Positions 29,159-36,403 of a stretch of 42,569 nucleotides of DNA are shown here, piece after piece (position 1 is the stretch's first letter; the number at the start of each line of letters is the position of its first letter). Position numbers and translations under genes: made by a program. The notes below the pieces were generated by a model that was not told the DNA's origin, made no database searches, and worked only from the letters and a program-made list of their open reading frames with translations. The stretch spans positions 20,405 to 62,973 of the forward strand of contig JAJZLV010000019.1 in NCBI GenBank assembly GCA_021803215.1, given 5' to 3'. The stretch comes from Actinomycetes bacterium (GTDB lineage Bacteria; Actinomycetota; Acidimicrobiia; Acidimicrobiales; Bog-793).

Positions 29159-29662
29159 ATGGTCCCCGTGGACCTGATCGGAGTCGTAGACACGATGTTC
29201 GCCCGCGTCGACATGGGTGCCTACGCGATAGACGAGCTCGAGTCCTGTCCTGGGTACGGCGAGAAGTTCGCGGTCGTGCACCGCACCGTGCCCGGCTTCA
29301 AGGATCTCGCCGTCTGCTGCAAGCGGCTCGTCGAGGACGAGGGCGTGAAGATCCTCGTCGCCCTCGGCATGCCGGGAAGGGCCGCCATCGACCAGGTCTG
29401 CGCCCACGAGGCCTCGCAGGGGATCATGCTCGCCCAGCTGCTCACCTCGACGCCGATCCTCGAGGTCTTCGTGCACGAGAGCGAAGAGGAGGATCCGGCC
29501 GCTCTCGTGCCTGTCTGCGAGAACCGGGCTCGCAAGCATGCCCGCAACGCCTACTGGATGCTCTACGAGCCAGAGCAGCTGACAAGGAGGGCGGGCCAGG
29601 GCGTGCGGCAGGGCTACGCCGACGCCGGCCCGATCACTCCGCCCGGCCCAGGCAGCTCCTGA
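29159..29662 (+). CDS. ribC: archaeal-type riboflavin synthase
   Basis: A 167-residue protein matching the archaeal riboflavin synthase family, related to lumazine synthase and unrelated to the two-domain bacterial RibE. Diagnostic segments are IGVVDTMFARVDMGAYAID (7-25), HRTVPGFKDLAVCCKRL (41-57), VALGMPGRAAIDQVCAHEAS (67-86), LEVFVHE (101-107) and a C-terminal RRAGQGVRQGYADAGP. The family converts two 6,7-dimethyl-8-ribityllumazine to riboflavin plus a pyrimidine. ATG at 29159 is used; GTG at 29168 has better AGGA spacing. No other riboflavin genes adjoin, and I see no FMN riboswitch upstream. Confidence 0.85.
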   Translation: MVPVDLIGVVDTMFARVDMGAYAIDELESCPGYGEKFAVVHRTVPGFKDLAVCCKRLVEDEGVKILVALGMPGRAAIDQVCAHEASQGIMLAQLLTSTPILEVFVHESEEEDPAALVPVCENRARKHARNAYWMLYEPEQLTRRAGQGVRQGYADAGPITPPGPGSS

Positions 29663-29920
29663 GCCGGACCCGGCCTGCGGCGCTCGAGGCCATCGCTGGC
29701 GTCCTCGGCTCCGTCCCTGGAAAGAGCCGTCCGGTCCCGTCGCCTGCTCCGCTCGCGGCGGTCGGCGGCTCCTCTTCGAGGTGGTGGCCTTCGGGTGACC
29801 GCCGGCCTCACCGGCGGGATGACAGCTCTCGGGAACGACGCTCTCGCCCTCTCTCGGGGAGCCGGCCCTTGTTCGCCTCGCGACGGCCTCGGGCGCTTCT
29901 CCGCCCGGTCGCCCGGGCCA
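29663..29920. other. gene-free spacer after ribC with GC hairpin
   Basis: No gene is supportable between the convergent ribC and exonuclease genes. CCGCCGG at 29799-29805 pairs with CCGGCGG at 29811-29817 around a 5-base loop. It lacks a U-tract, so it is only a weak candidate for a bidirectional terminator. Confidence 0.35.
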
Positions 29921-30760
29921 TCACGAGCCGGCTCTGCTCGGCGGCGCCGGGCGGCGGTCTAGGCCGGCGACCCAGTCGAGGTCGATCAGCAAGGGGGCAT
30001 GGTCAGAAGGGGGCCGCTCACCGCCCATTCCCTTGCGGGCTTCCCGGTCGATGAGGCCATAGGAGACCCGCTCGGCGAGCGGGCGGGAGACGAGGACATG
30101 GTCGATGCGCATGCCCCGGTGCTTGTGGAAGTCACCTGCCCGGTAGTCCCACCACGTGAAGAGCTGGTCGGTCTCGGGGTAGACGAGCCGGAAGGCGTCC
30201 GAGAGCCCCCACTCGATGAAGCGGTTGAAGGCCGCCCGCTCGGCCGGCGTGACGTGGGTGGCGCCGGCGAAGGACTTCGGGTCGAAGAGGTCCCGGTCCT
30301 CGGGGGCGATGTTGTAGTCCCCGCAGATGGCTATCGGATCCTCCGGCGAGCACTGCTCGGCCAGGTCGCGCCGGAGCCGCTCCAGCCAGGCCAGCTTGGC
30401 CTCGTAGTGCTCGCTGCCGACAAGGCGGCCGTTCGGGACGTAGACGCTCGCGACCAACACTCCGCCGCAGCGGGCCGAGAGGATGCGGCACTGCTCGATC
30501 TCGGCCGGCTCCTCGCCGACGAAGCCGGGCCGGGGCTCTTCGAGGCCGACCCGCGAGGCGATGGCCACTCCGTTCCAGCGGCCGTTTCCGTGGAAGGCCA
30601 CCTCGTAGCCGAGGGCGTTGAAGGCCATGACGGGAAAGGCCGCGTCGGCCAGCTTCGTCTCTTGCATGCACAAGACGTCCGGGGCGGCGTACCCGAGCCA
30701 CTCCTCCACCTTCGGGAGCCGGGCCTTCAGCGAGTTGACGTTCCAAGTGGCGATGCGCAC
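29921..30760 (-). CDS. xth: exodeoxyribonuclease III (AP endonuclease)
   Basis: A 279-residue endonuclease/exonuclease/phosphatase-family enzyme. Motifs are MRIATWNVNSLKARL at the start, DVLCMQETKL (metal-binding Glu), ASVYVPNG, ICGDYNIAPEDRDL (Asp/Asn pair), QLFTWWDYR, MRIDHVLVS and a final PPSDHAPLLIDLD (catalytic Asp-His). It cleaves at abasic sites and trims 3' ends in base-excision repair. GTG at 30760 is chosen because GGGGAAGG lies eight bases upstream; a TTG at 30778 would add six residues without a ribosome site. Confidence 0.93.
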   Translation of the reverse strand: MRIATWNVNSLKARLPKVEEWLGYAAPDVLCMQETKLADAAFPVMAFNALGYEVAFHGNGRWNGVAIASRVGLEEPRPGFVGEEPAEIEQCRILSARCGGVLVASVYVPNGRLVGSEHYEAKLAWLERLRRDLAEQCSPEDPIAICGDYNIAPEDRDLFDPKSFAGATHVTPAERAAFNRFIEWGLSDAFRLVYPETDQLFTWWDYRAGDFHKHRGMRIDHVLVSRPLAERVSYGLIDREARKGMGGERPPSDHAPLLIDLDWVAGLDRRPAPPSRAGS

Positions 30761-30799
30761 CTCGGAAGCCTTCCCCAACCGAGGGCGGCCCGCCAGCTC

Positions 30800-32470
30800 T
30801 CAGCCCGAGGCGACGTACTTGTCGAGGATGCTGATGGTCATCCCGCCGCTCGCGGTGCCGTAGACCTCCTCGGCGGCCGACGGGTCGAACTGCAGGCTGA
30901 AGGTGTTGGTGCCTATGACACCGCCGCAGGCCTGGATCTGGCCTGTCATCACCGAGTCGTTGGCGTAGGAGATCTCCCCCATCGAGTACAGCAGCACGTC
31001 GACGTTCGGATAGAAGTCGGTGGCGTTGCTGAAGCTCATGTCCACCGTCGAGGTCGAGCAGGTGTAGGTGGCGGGCGGGCTGGGCGGCGGCCCGTTCGCC
31101 TCGATGACCAGGTTCGGACCGGGCGAGCCGGCGGTCGAACAGATGCCGGAGTTCTCCGCCGTCGCCTCGCAGAAGGTGTTCGAGTTGGAGAAGGCGATCG
31201 TGCCCACGTCCAAGATGGTGTCGCCGCCGCTCGGGTTGAGCGCGAAGACCTGGGCGTTCTTGTAGGAGAGGTTGCAGCTCGGTGCCTCGTAGACCGTCTT
31301 GGTGCTCTGGGTCTCGAGCGCCGCCTGGAACGGGTCCGGGTAGGCGACGCTCGGTCCGCTCCCGGCCTCGTTCGAGATGCTCGCGAAGTACTGGGCGCAG
31401 GTGTAGCTGGCGTTCGGGATCTGAACGACGTTCCAGCCGGAGCTCGGAAGGGTGAGGTCGGGGAAGGTGCTGGCAGGCGGCATCGTCTCGGAGCTGAGCG
31501 AGGAGTCGTTCGGATAGGAGGTGCCGGAGATCACCCCGCCGCCCGAGACGGCGATGCTGCCGGAGGCATAGGCGTCGCCGCCGATCGTCCCGTCTGGCAC
31601 CTCGATGCTCCCGTTCGTCTCGGTGGCGTTGCCTGCGATGCTCGCCGTGCCGCTCAGGCAGATGGCGTAGTAGGTGAGGACTCCGCCCGAGCGCGAGGAG
31701 CCGCAGGAGGTCGAGGCGGTGTCGCCGCCGTAGGAGACGACGTTTCCCTTGATCGTGGCGCTGTTCTGCAGCTCGACGTAGCCGGCGCTCGTCACGTTGC
31801 CGTCGAAGGTGCAGCTGCCGCTGAAGTCGACCGGCTGGTAGGTGGTGACGCTCCCCATGCTCGAGGTCCCGTTCTGGCAGGTGACCTGCTGGCCGGCGTA
31901 GACATCGGGCGCCGCCGTCCCGGTTGTGAGACTGGCGGCGTTGTCGAGCACGATGTTGTTGGCTGTGTAGATGGCGTAGCCGACCTCGGCCTTGGTCGCC
32001 GCGCTGACGGCGATCTCGACGTCCTCTTTCATCGTGACGGTGGTCCCGCCCGGCGCCTTTCCGACCGAGGTGAGGGTGGCGTTCGTCGGCGGCGTGCTTC
32101 CTCCGAGGGTGCTCCCGGCGCCTTGGCAGGTGAGCGGGGTGCCGTTGGAGGAGTAGGCGATCGTCGTCGAGTAGGTGGAACCGGCGCCGGGCACCGCGAG
32201 CGAGCCGCCCGCCGAGCAGGGGAAGCTGCCGTAGGAGCTGACTGCTTCCATGGCCGCCAGCTCGCTGGCGAGGCCGGTCTGAGCCGCCATCTCGCTTTGA
32301 GAGTCGGTCTTGAACATCGTCGTGAACTGGAGCCCGCTCGTGGTGACGGCCATCGCCACACCGAGCGTGGCGATGAGCAGGACCGAGATGACGAGGACGA
32401 GGACGAGCACACCGCCCTCGTCGCTCGGCTGCTTCGCCTTCCAGGCGGTCGGCGCGGAGAGCCGGCCCAT
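30800..32470 (-). CDS. PilX-like membrane-anchored protein with long beta-rich surface domain
   Basis: A 556-residue protein with one N-terminal membrane helix (about residues 20-45, GGVLVLVLVISVLLIATLGVAMAV), short basic/hydrophilic N-terminus and a long Ser/Thr/Gly/Asn-rich exterior. The exterior contains many short V/I-x-G/S-N repeats such as NVTSAGYVELQNSATIKGNVVSYG and SIAVSGGGVISG, resembling a parallel beta-helix or polymer-forming fold, and about ten cysteines. The ATG at 32470 shares one base with the upstream stop (TGATG). It is third in a leftward cassette with two prepilin-like genes and is likely a minor pilin-like or surface adhesive component. No precise family is recognised. 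Confidence 0.7.
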   Translation of the reverse strand: MGRLSAPTAWKAKQPSDEGGVLVLVLVISVLLIATLGVAMAVTTSGLQFTTMFKTDSQSEMAAQTGLASELAAMEAVSSYGSFPCSAGGSLAVPGAGSTYSTTIAYSSNGTPLTCQGAGSTLGGSTPPTNATLTSVGKAPGGTTVTMKEDVEIAVSAATKAEVGYAIYTANNIVLDNAASLTTGTAAPDVYAGQQVTCQNGTSSMGSVTTYQPVDFSGSCTFDGNVTSAGYVELQNSATIKGNVVSYGGDTASTSCGSSRSGGVLTYYAICLSGTASIAGNATETNGSIEVPDGTIGGDAYASGSIAVSGGGVISGTSYPNDSSLSSETMPPASTFPDLTLPSSGWNVVQIPNASYTCAQYFASISNEAGSGPSVAYPDPFQAALETQSTKTVYEAPSCNLSYKNAQVFALNPSGGDTILDVGTIAFSNSNTFCEATAENSGICSTAGSPGPNLVIEANGPPPSPPATYTCSTSTVDMSFSNATDFYPNVDVLLYSMGEISYANDSVMTGQIQACGGVIGTNTFSLQFDPSAAEEVYGTASGGMTISILDKYVASG

Positions 32471-33111
32471 CAGCTCGTCGGCGTCGTCGTCGAGGCGGCG
32501 CACTCGGTCGGAAGCGCCGGTGAGTACGGGGTGGAGAAGGCCGATATGGCCGACTTGATCTCGAGGGTCTGGGTGAGGCGGCCGGGTCGCTCGCTCACCT
32601 GCAGGTCGACGACGACCTCCTGGGGCGAGCCCGGCGCCGCCGTCGGCTCTTGGAAGGGCGGGATCGTCGTGTTGTAGATGGTGCGAGCGACCGTCTCCCA
32701 GCCGTTTCCCGCCCCGCCCGGGGTGAAGCTCTCCTCCTGCATGACCCCGCTCGCCGGATCGACCACCCACTGCTCCCACTGCGGGACGCCCGAGGCCTCC
32801 ACCTGCTCGATGCGAAGGGCCCAGCCGCTCGTGGCCGTCTGGGCCGTCGTCACCTGGGTGGGAAGGCAGACCTGGCTGGCAGAGGCGACCTGGCGGTCGA
32901 GGTTCTGGATGGCGAGGTCGGCCTGCTCGGAGCCGATCGCGGTGCCCTGGGCCGAGGTGCTCGCCGTCGTGACGGTCTGGAAGAGCGAGGGGACGACCGA
33001 CATGATGAGGGCGCTCAGCGCCAGGGCCACGATGAGCTCGACGAGCGAGTAGCCGCGGTCCTCCCTCCGCCGCACGAGCCGGCCCCTTGTCCGGCGCAGG
33101 AACGAGCTCAT
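32470..33111 (-). CDS. type IV prepilin-like protein, PilW/PulJ-type
   Basis: A 213-residue protein with a class III signal peptide. The N-terminus is basic (FLRRTRGRLVRRREDRG), the prepilin peptidase site is G20-Y21, and the mature helix YSLVELIVALALSALIMSVVPS carries Glu at position 5. The rest is a pseudopilin-like globular domain. It would be cleaved and N-methylated, then incorporated in a type IV pilus or secretion pseudopilus. The ATG overlaps the upstream stop by 4 bp. The cleaving peptidase and assembly ATPase are not in this window. Confidence 0.85.
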   Translation of the reverse strand: MSSFLRRTRGRLVRRREDRGYSLVELIVALALSALIMSVVPSLFQTVTTASTSAQGTAIGSEQADLAIQNLDRQVASASQVCLPTQVTTAQTATSGWALRIEQVEASGVPQWEQWVVDPASGVMQEESFTPGGAGNGWETVARTIYNTTIPPFQEPTAAPGSPQEVVVDLQVSERPGRLTQTLEIKSAISAFSTPYSPALPTECAASTTTPTS

Positions 33112-33695
33112 GGCTGACCTATCGAGTCCTCCCCGACGACGCGGGCCTCTCCGCTCGGCGAATGCCAGGTGACGACCACGACGACGGTGACGAGCTTCGG
33201 GGCAGACGAGTCGATGGTGGGGTAGGCGTGCACCGTGTAGGTGACCCCCTCGGTGATCGTCGTCACCTCAGGCACGATGGGGGCCTCGGAGGTGTTGGTG
33301 TTGGCGGTAGGGACGATCGACGTCGAGTCGGGAACGACGGAGCCGTCGAGTGTCAACTGATAGTTGCTCCCGTTGAAGACGAGGTAGGGGTCGTTGGCGA
33401 CGCAGTTGCTCCCCCCGAGAGCCGGGCAGTCGACGTTCGGGTTGAGGCCCTGCTCGAGGTCCTGGAAGGGCATGGCGACCGCCTCGGCCATCGCCTCGGT
33501 GACGAGGCCGGTGGCGATCGAGTGCTCCTTGGCCAAAAGGGAGGCCTCCATCGTGTCCGTGATGGCCCGCTCGGCCCCGAGCAGGACGAGGGCGAGGAGC
33601 GTCATGGCCACGAGCACCTCGACCAGCGAGAAGCCGTCGTCGGCCGACGCCTGCCGGCGAGCCCGGCCGGCTCCCCACCGGGCGGCGCCGCTCAC
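33108..33695 (-). CDS. type IV prepilin-like protein, PilV/PulI-type
   Basis: A 195-residue prepilin-like protein. A basic leader ends at G21, followed by FSLVEVLVAMTLLALVLLGAERA with the conserved Glu at mature position 5. The C-terminal half is beta-rich, with a cysteine pair (VDCPALGGSNC). It is the first gene of the three-gene cassette. The start is GTG at 33695; the next gene overlaps its stop as ATGA. Like its neighbour it likely forms a minor pilin or pseudopilin. No promoter is obvious in the 89 bp upstream. Confidence 0.85.
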   Translation of the reverse strand: MSGAARWGAGRARRQASADDGFSLVEVLVAMTLLALVLLGAERAITDTMEASLLAKEHSIATGLVTEAMAEAVAMPFQDLEQGLNPNVDCPALGGSNCVANDPYLVFNGSNYQLTLDGSVVPDSTSIVPTANTNTSEAPIVPEVTTITEGVTYTVHAYPTIDSSAPKLVTVVVVVTWHSPSGEARVVGEDSIGQP

Positions 33696-33784
33696 GCTCG
33701 GCGCAGGGCCGCGCTGCGCGCGCTAAGTGCACACCTGCCCACGCTGAGTAGCCTAGCAGCCGCTGGCGGTGGTCGGAAGTCCCC

Positions 33785-34210
33785 TCAGGCGCTGACGAGC
33801 ACGAAGAGCAGATCCACCTCGCAGGCCGGGGCGCCCTTGACGGCGGCCTCGCCGTGGCCCCGGCCGGCCCGGGCCGAGAGGTGGGTGAGGGTGACGGCCA
33901 GATCGAGGGTCTCGCCCGGCAGCACCTGACGCCTGAACCTCGCCCTGTCGATGCCACCGAAGAGGGGGAGCTTGCCGGCGAAACGGCCGTCGGCCAGCAC
34001 CGCCGCTGCCCCGAGCTGGGCGAGCGACTCGACCATGAGCACCCCCGGCAGCGTCGGCCGGCCCGGGAAGTGCCCGCGAAAGAAGCTCTCCTCGCCGCTC
34101 AGGCGCCAGCGCCCCTTCGCCGAGCCGCCCGGGGAGAGCTCGGTTATCTCGCTCACGAGCAGAAAAGGCTCCCGGTGCGGGATGAGCTCGGTGATCTCCC
34201 AGCTGCGCAT
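33785..34210 (-). CDS. FabZ/FabA-like beta-hydroxyacyl-ACP dehydratase
   Basis: A 141-residue hotdog dehydratase. The opening ITELIPHREPFLLVSEI and the active-site helix FRGHFPGRPTLPGVLMVESLAQLGA (catalytic His in GHFPG, acidic Glu in MVESLAQ) match FabZ. It would dehydrate 3-hydroxyacyl-ACP in fatty acid or polyketide synthesis. The ATG at 34210 lies 11 bp after the stop of the NYN/S1 gene, so the two are likely co-transcribed. The C-terminal half is shorter and less conserved, so a FabZ-like paralogue is also possible. Confidence 0.85.
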   Translation of the reverse strand: MRSWEITELIPHREPFLLVSEITELSPGGSAKGRWRLSGEESFFRGHFPGRPTLPGVLMVESLAQLGAAAVLADGRFAGKLPLFGGIDRARFRRQVLPGETLDLAVTLTHLSARAGRGHGEAAVKGAPACEVDLLFVLVSA

Positions 34211-34221
34211 GGGTCCGGACG

Positions 34222-35667
34222 CTAGCTGGCGCTCCGCCGGGGACTGCGCCTCGGAGCGGGCTCTTTGCCGACGGCCTCTTTGCCGACGGCCTCTTTGCCT
34301 CCGGCCGCCTTCCTCGCCGGCGGCCGCTCGGCGGCGGTGGCCCTCTTCGCCGCTTCCTGTCGGCGGGCCGGCGCCTGCTCGACCCCGGCCTGGGCGCTGG
34401 TGGCGCTCTCCGCCATCTTTCTCGCCGCGGAGGCTCTCTTGGCCGGCTGCTTCCTCGCGGCTGGCTTCGTGGCCGGCGGCTTGGTGGCCGCCCTCTGGCG
34501 AGCCGGAGCGGCCGCCCGGCTCTTCACCGCTCTTTTGGCTCCGGACGCAGCCCTCTTCGAAGCCGGCTCGGGCGCCTCCTCGCTCGGGGCTGCCGGTGCC
34601 GGGGAGCCGGGCGGGGTTGGCTCCTTTCGGGCCCGGGCCCCTTTCGGAGCCGCCTCGCCGGCGGCGGCAGGTCCGGGCGCCGCGGTCTCGGCCTCGTCGG
34701 CCCGCCGGCGGGCGGCCTTTTTCGCCGCCGGCCGGCTGGGCGTCGCCTTCTTCTTCGCCAGGCGCAGCTCGGCGGCGATCGTCTCCTCGCTCGGGCGGCC
34801 GGAGACGGCCGCCACCCCGGGGATGGCGAGCTCGACCCCGCGGCGCTGCGGGTCGAGCGCCACGACCACGAACTCCCTCCGCTCGGTCTTTTTCACCACC
34901 TCCCGGGCGCTGCGCGGCGCCGGCACGGCCATGTTGGCGAGGGGCAGGTAGCACTGCGTGCCTTCGACCGTGACGACCGCGCCGTGCGAGGTGTAGCTCT
35001 CCACCTCTCCTGTCACCTCGGTCCCGAGCGGGTGGTCGGCGATGAACGAGATGAAGGCCAAAGGATCGTTGACGGCCGCCGCGGTCAGAGCCGGCCTCTG
35101 CCTGCGCCGGCTGCCGTCGGCCGGCTCATTTCTGACCGCGGCCGGCGGGGCGACCGCCTCCTTGGTGGCAGCTTCGATCGCCTTCGACACCTTGCGCTTG
35201 GCCTTGTCGTCCCCCTTCTGGTCCTTTACGGCCCGGCGGCTCTTCGGGCCCCGCACCGGCGTCCGGGGGCTGAAGATCCAGCCGATGCCCGGGACGGGGG
35301 TGGCCCCGAAGAGACGTCCCCGGTCGAAGAGCCAGGGGTGCTCGCCGTGGAACTCCTGGAAGGAGTCGTTGGAAAGGACCGTGGCGTCGATCTTCTCGGC
35401 GATCCGCAGCAAGAAGGCGTCGCCCCGCCCGATGGCGCCGGCCGGCGGATGGACGTACTCGCCCTTGAGGGCGGCTTCCTCGAAGCGGGCCAGCTCGCTC
35501 GGGTCGATCCGGTGGGAGAAGGTGGCGTCGACCACCACCGTCACCTCTGCCTCCGGCCGCTCGCGGCGCAGCTCCGCCACGGCCTCTTCGAGCTGGGCGA
35601 GGCTGGGGGCGCTCCGTCCCTCGGTGGCGAGGTTCGAGCCGTCGACGACGATGTGTTCGCGTGCCAT
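34222..35667 (-). CDS. NYN/Zc3h12a-type ribonuclease with S1 domain and histone-H1-like tail
   Basis: A 481-residue three-part protein. Residues 1-140 form an NYN/PIN-like nuclease: VVDGSNLATEG (D9, N12), VVVDATFSHRI (D47), RGDAFLLRIA (D83), TVLSNDSFQEFH (D101) and WLFDRGRLFG. Residues 205-285 form an S1-type RNA-binding domain (LGTEVTGEVESYTSHGAVVTV). From about 300 onward the sequence is Lys/Ala/Arg/Pro-rich with AKKKA, AAKKA, KPAAR blocks like bacterial histone H1-like tails. Together these suggest an RNA- or nucleoid-associated nuclease. ATG 35667 is preferred to a TTG at 35682. The extreme C-terminus contains a 15-bp tandem repeat. Confidence 0.8.
   Translation of the reverse strand: MAREHIVVDGSNLATEGRSAPSLAQLEEAVAELRRERPEAEVTVVVDATFSHRIDPSELARFEEAALKGEYVHPPAGAIGRGDAFLLRIAEKIDATVLSNDSFQEFHGEHPWLFDRGRLFGATPVPGIGWIFSPRTPVRGPKSRRAVKDQKGDDKAKRKVSKAIEAATKEAVAPPAAVRNEPADGSRRRQRPALTAAAVNDPLAFISFIADHPLGTEVTGEVESYTSHGAVVTVEGTQCYLPLANMAVPAPRSAREVVKKTERREFVVVALDPQRRGVELAIPGVAAVSGRPSEETIAAELRLAKKKATPSRPAAKKAARRRADEAETAAPGPAAAGEAAPKGARARKEPTPPGSPAPAAPSEEAPEPASKRAASGAKRAVKSRAAAPARQRAATKPPATKPAARKQPAKRASAARKMAESATSAQAGVEQAPARRQEAAKRATAAERPPARKAAGGKEAVGKEAVGKEPAPRRSPRRSAS
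34261..34305. repeat. 15-bp tandem repeat (three copies) in the NYN/S1 gene tail
   Basis: CTCTTTGCCGACGGC occurs twice in a row and a third time with two to three changes (CTCTTTGCCTCCGGC). It encodes repeating VGKEA units near the C-terminus. The unit is in frame, so copy-number change would alter tail length only. Confidence 0.85.
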
Positions 35668-35728
35668 TTGCGAACAAGTCAACCAGCAATCGGCAGGTCA
35701 CCGGCGGACCGCTACCTATCCTGGCCCC

Positions 35729-36403
35729 GTGCGACCCCGCGACCCGAGCAAGCTGGGAGACCCGGAGCGAGGGCTGAAGGCAGTCCTCTTCGACTTCGGC
35801 GGCGTCCTCACGACCAGTCCCTTCGAGGCCTTCACGAACTACGAGCGGGCCAACGGCCTCCCGGAGGGCTTCATCCGCTCCCTCAACGCCGCTGAGCCCC
35901 ACGACAACGCCTGGGCCCGGCTCGAGCGAAGCGAGATAACCGTCGCTCAGTTCGTCGTCGCCTTCGAGCAGGAGGCCGCGGCCGCCGGCCAGCGGATCGA
36001 CGGGGCCGCCGTGCTCGGCCTGCTCGGGGGCGAGATCCGCCCCGCCATGGCGCGGGCGGTCCGCCTCTGCCGGGAGCGCTACCTCGTCGGCCTCCTCACG
36101 AACAACTACCTGAGCGAGCAGGCAGCCCACGATCCGGGCGGTTCGATCGAGTCGGTGCTCGAGCTGTTCGACGAGGTCGTCGAGTCCTCGCGGGTCGGGG
36201 TGAGGAAGCCGGAGCCCGCCTTCTTCGAGATCGCCTGCGACCGCCTCGGCATAGAGCCGGCCGAGGCGGTCTTCTTGGACGATCTCGGCGTCAACCTGAG
36301 ACCGGCCCGGGCCATGGGCATGCGCACAGTGAAGGTCTCGGGCGAGAAGGAGGCCCTGGCCGAGCTCTCCCGGCTCGTCGGCCTCGAGCTCTCTGCCTGC
36401 TAG
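35729..36403 (+). CDS. HAD-superfamily hydrolase
   Basis: A 224-residue HAD-like phosphatase or hydrolase. Motif I is VLFDFGGVLTTSPFEAF (nucleophile Asp; the second Asp of D-x-D is replaced by Gly, as in the haloacid/epoxide-hydrolase-like branch), motif II is LLTNNY, motif III VGVRKPEPAFFEIA (Lys), and motif IV VFLDDLGVNLRPARAMGM. The substrate is not apparent. The GTG at 35729 is six bases downstream of TATCCT, suggesting a leaderless transcript. Its stop shares the CTAG at 36400-36403 with the stop of kgd on the opposite strand. Confidence 0.88.
   Translation: MRPRDPSKLGDPERGLKAVLFDFGGVLTTSPFEAFTNYERANGLPEGFIRSLNAAEPHDNAWARLERSEITVAQFVVAFEQEAAAAGQRIDGAAVLGLLGGEIRPAMARAVRLCRERYLVGLLTNNYLSEQAAHDPGGSIESVLELFDEVVESSRVGVRKPEPAFFEIACDRLGIEPAEAVFLDDLGVNLRPARAMGMRTVKVSGEKEALAELSRLVGLELSAC

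Noticed and set aside
29999-32677. Plus-strand open frame of 892 codons opposite the exonuclease and pilin-like genes
   Set aside because: It runs antisense across two unrelated real genes, is composed of low-complexity R/G/A/V/D stretches and shows no motif.
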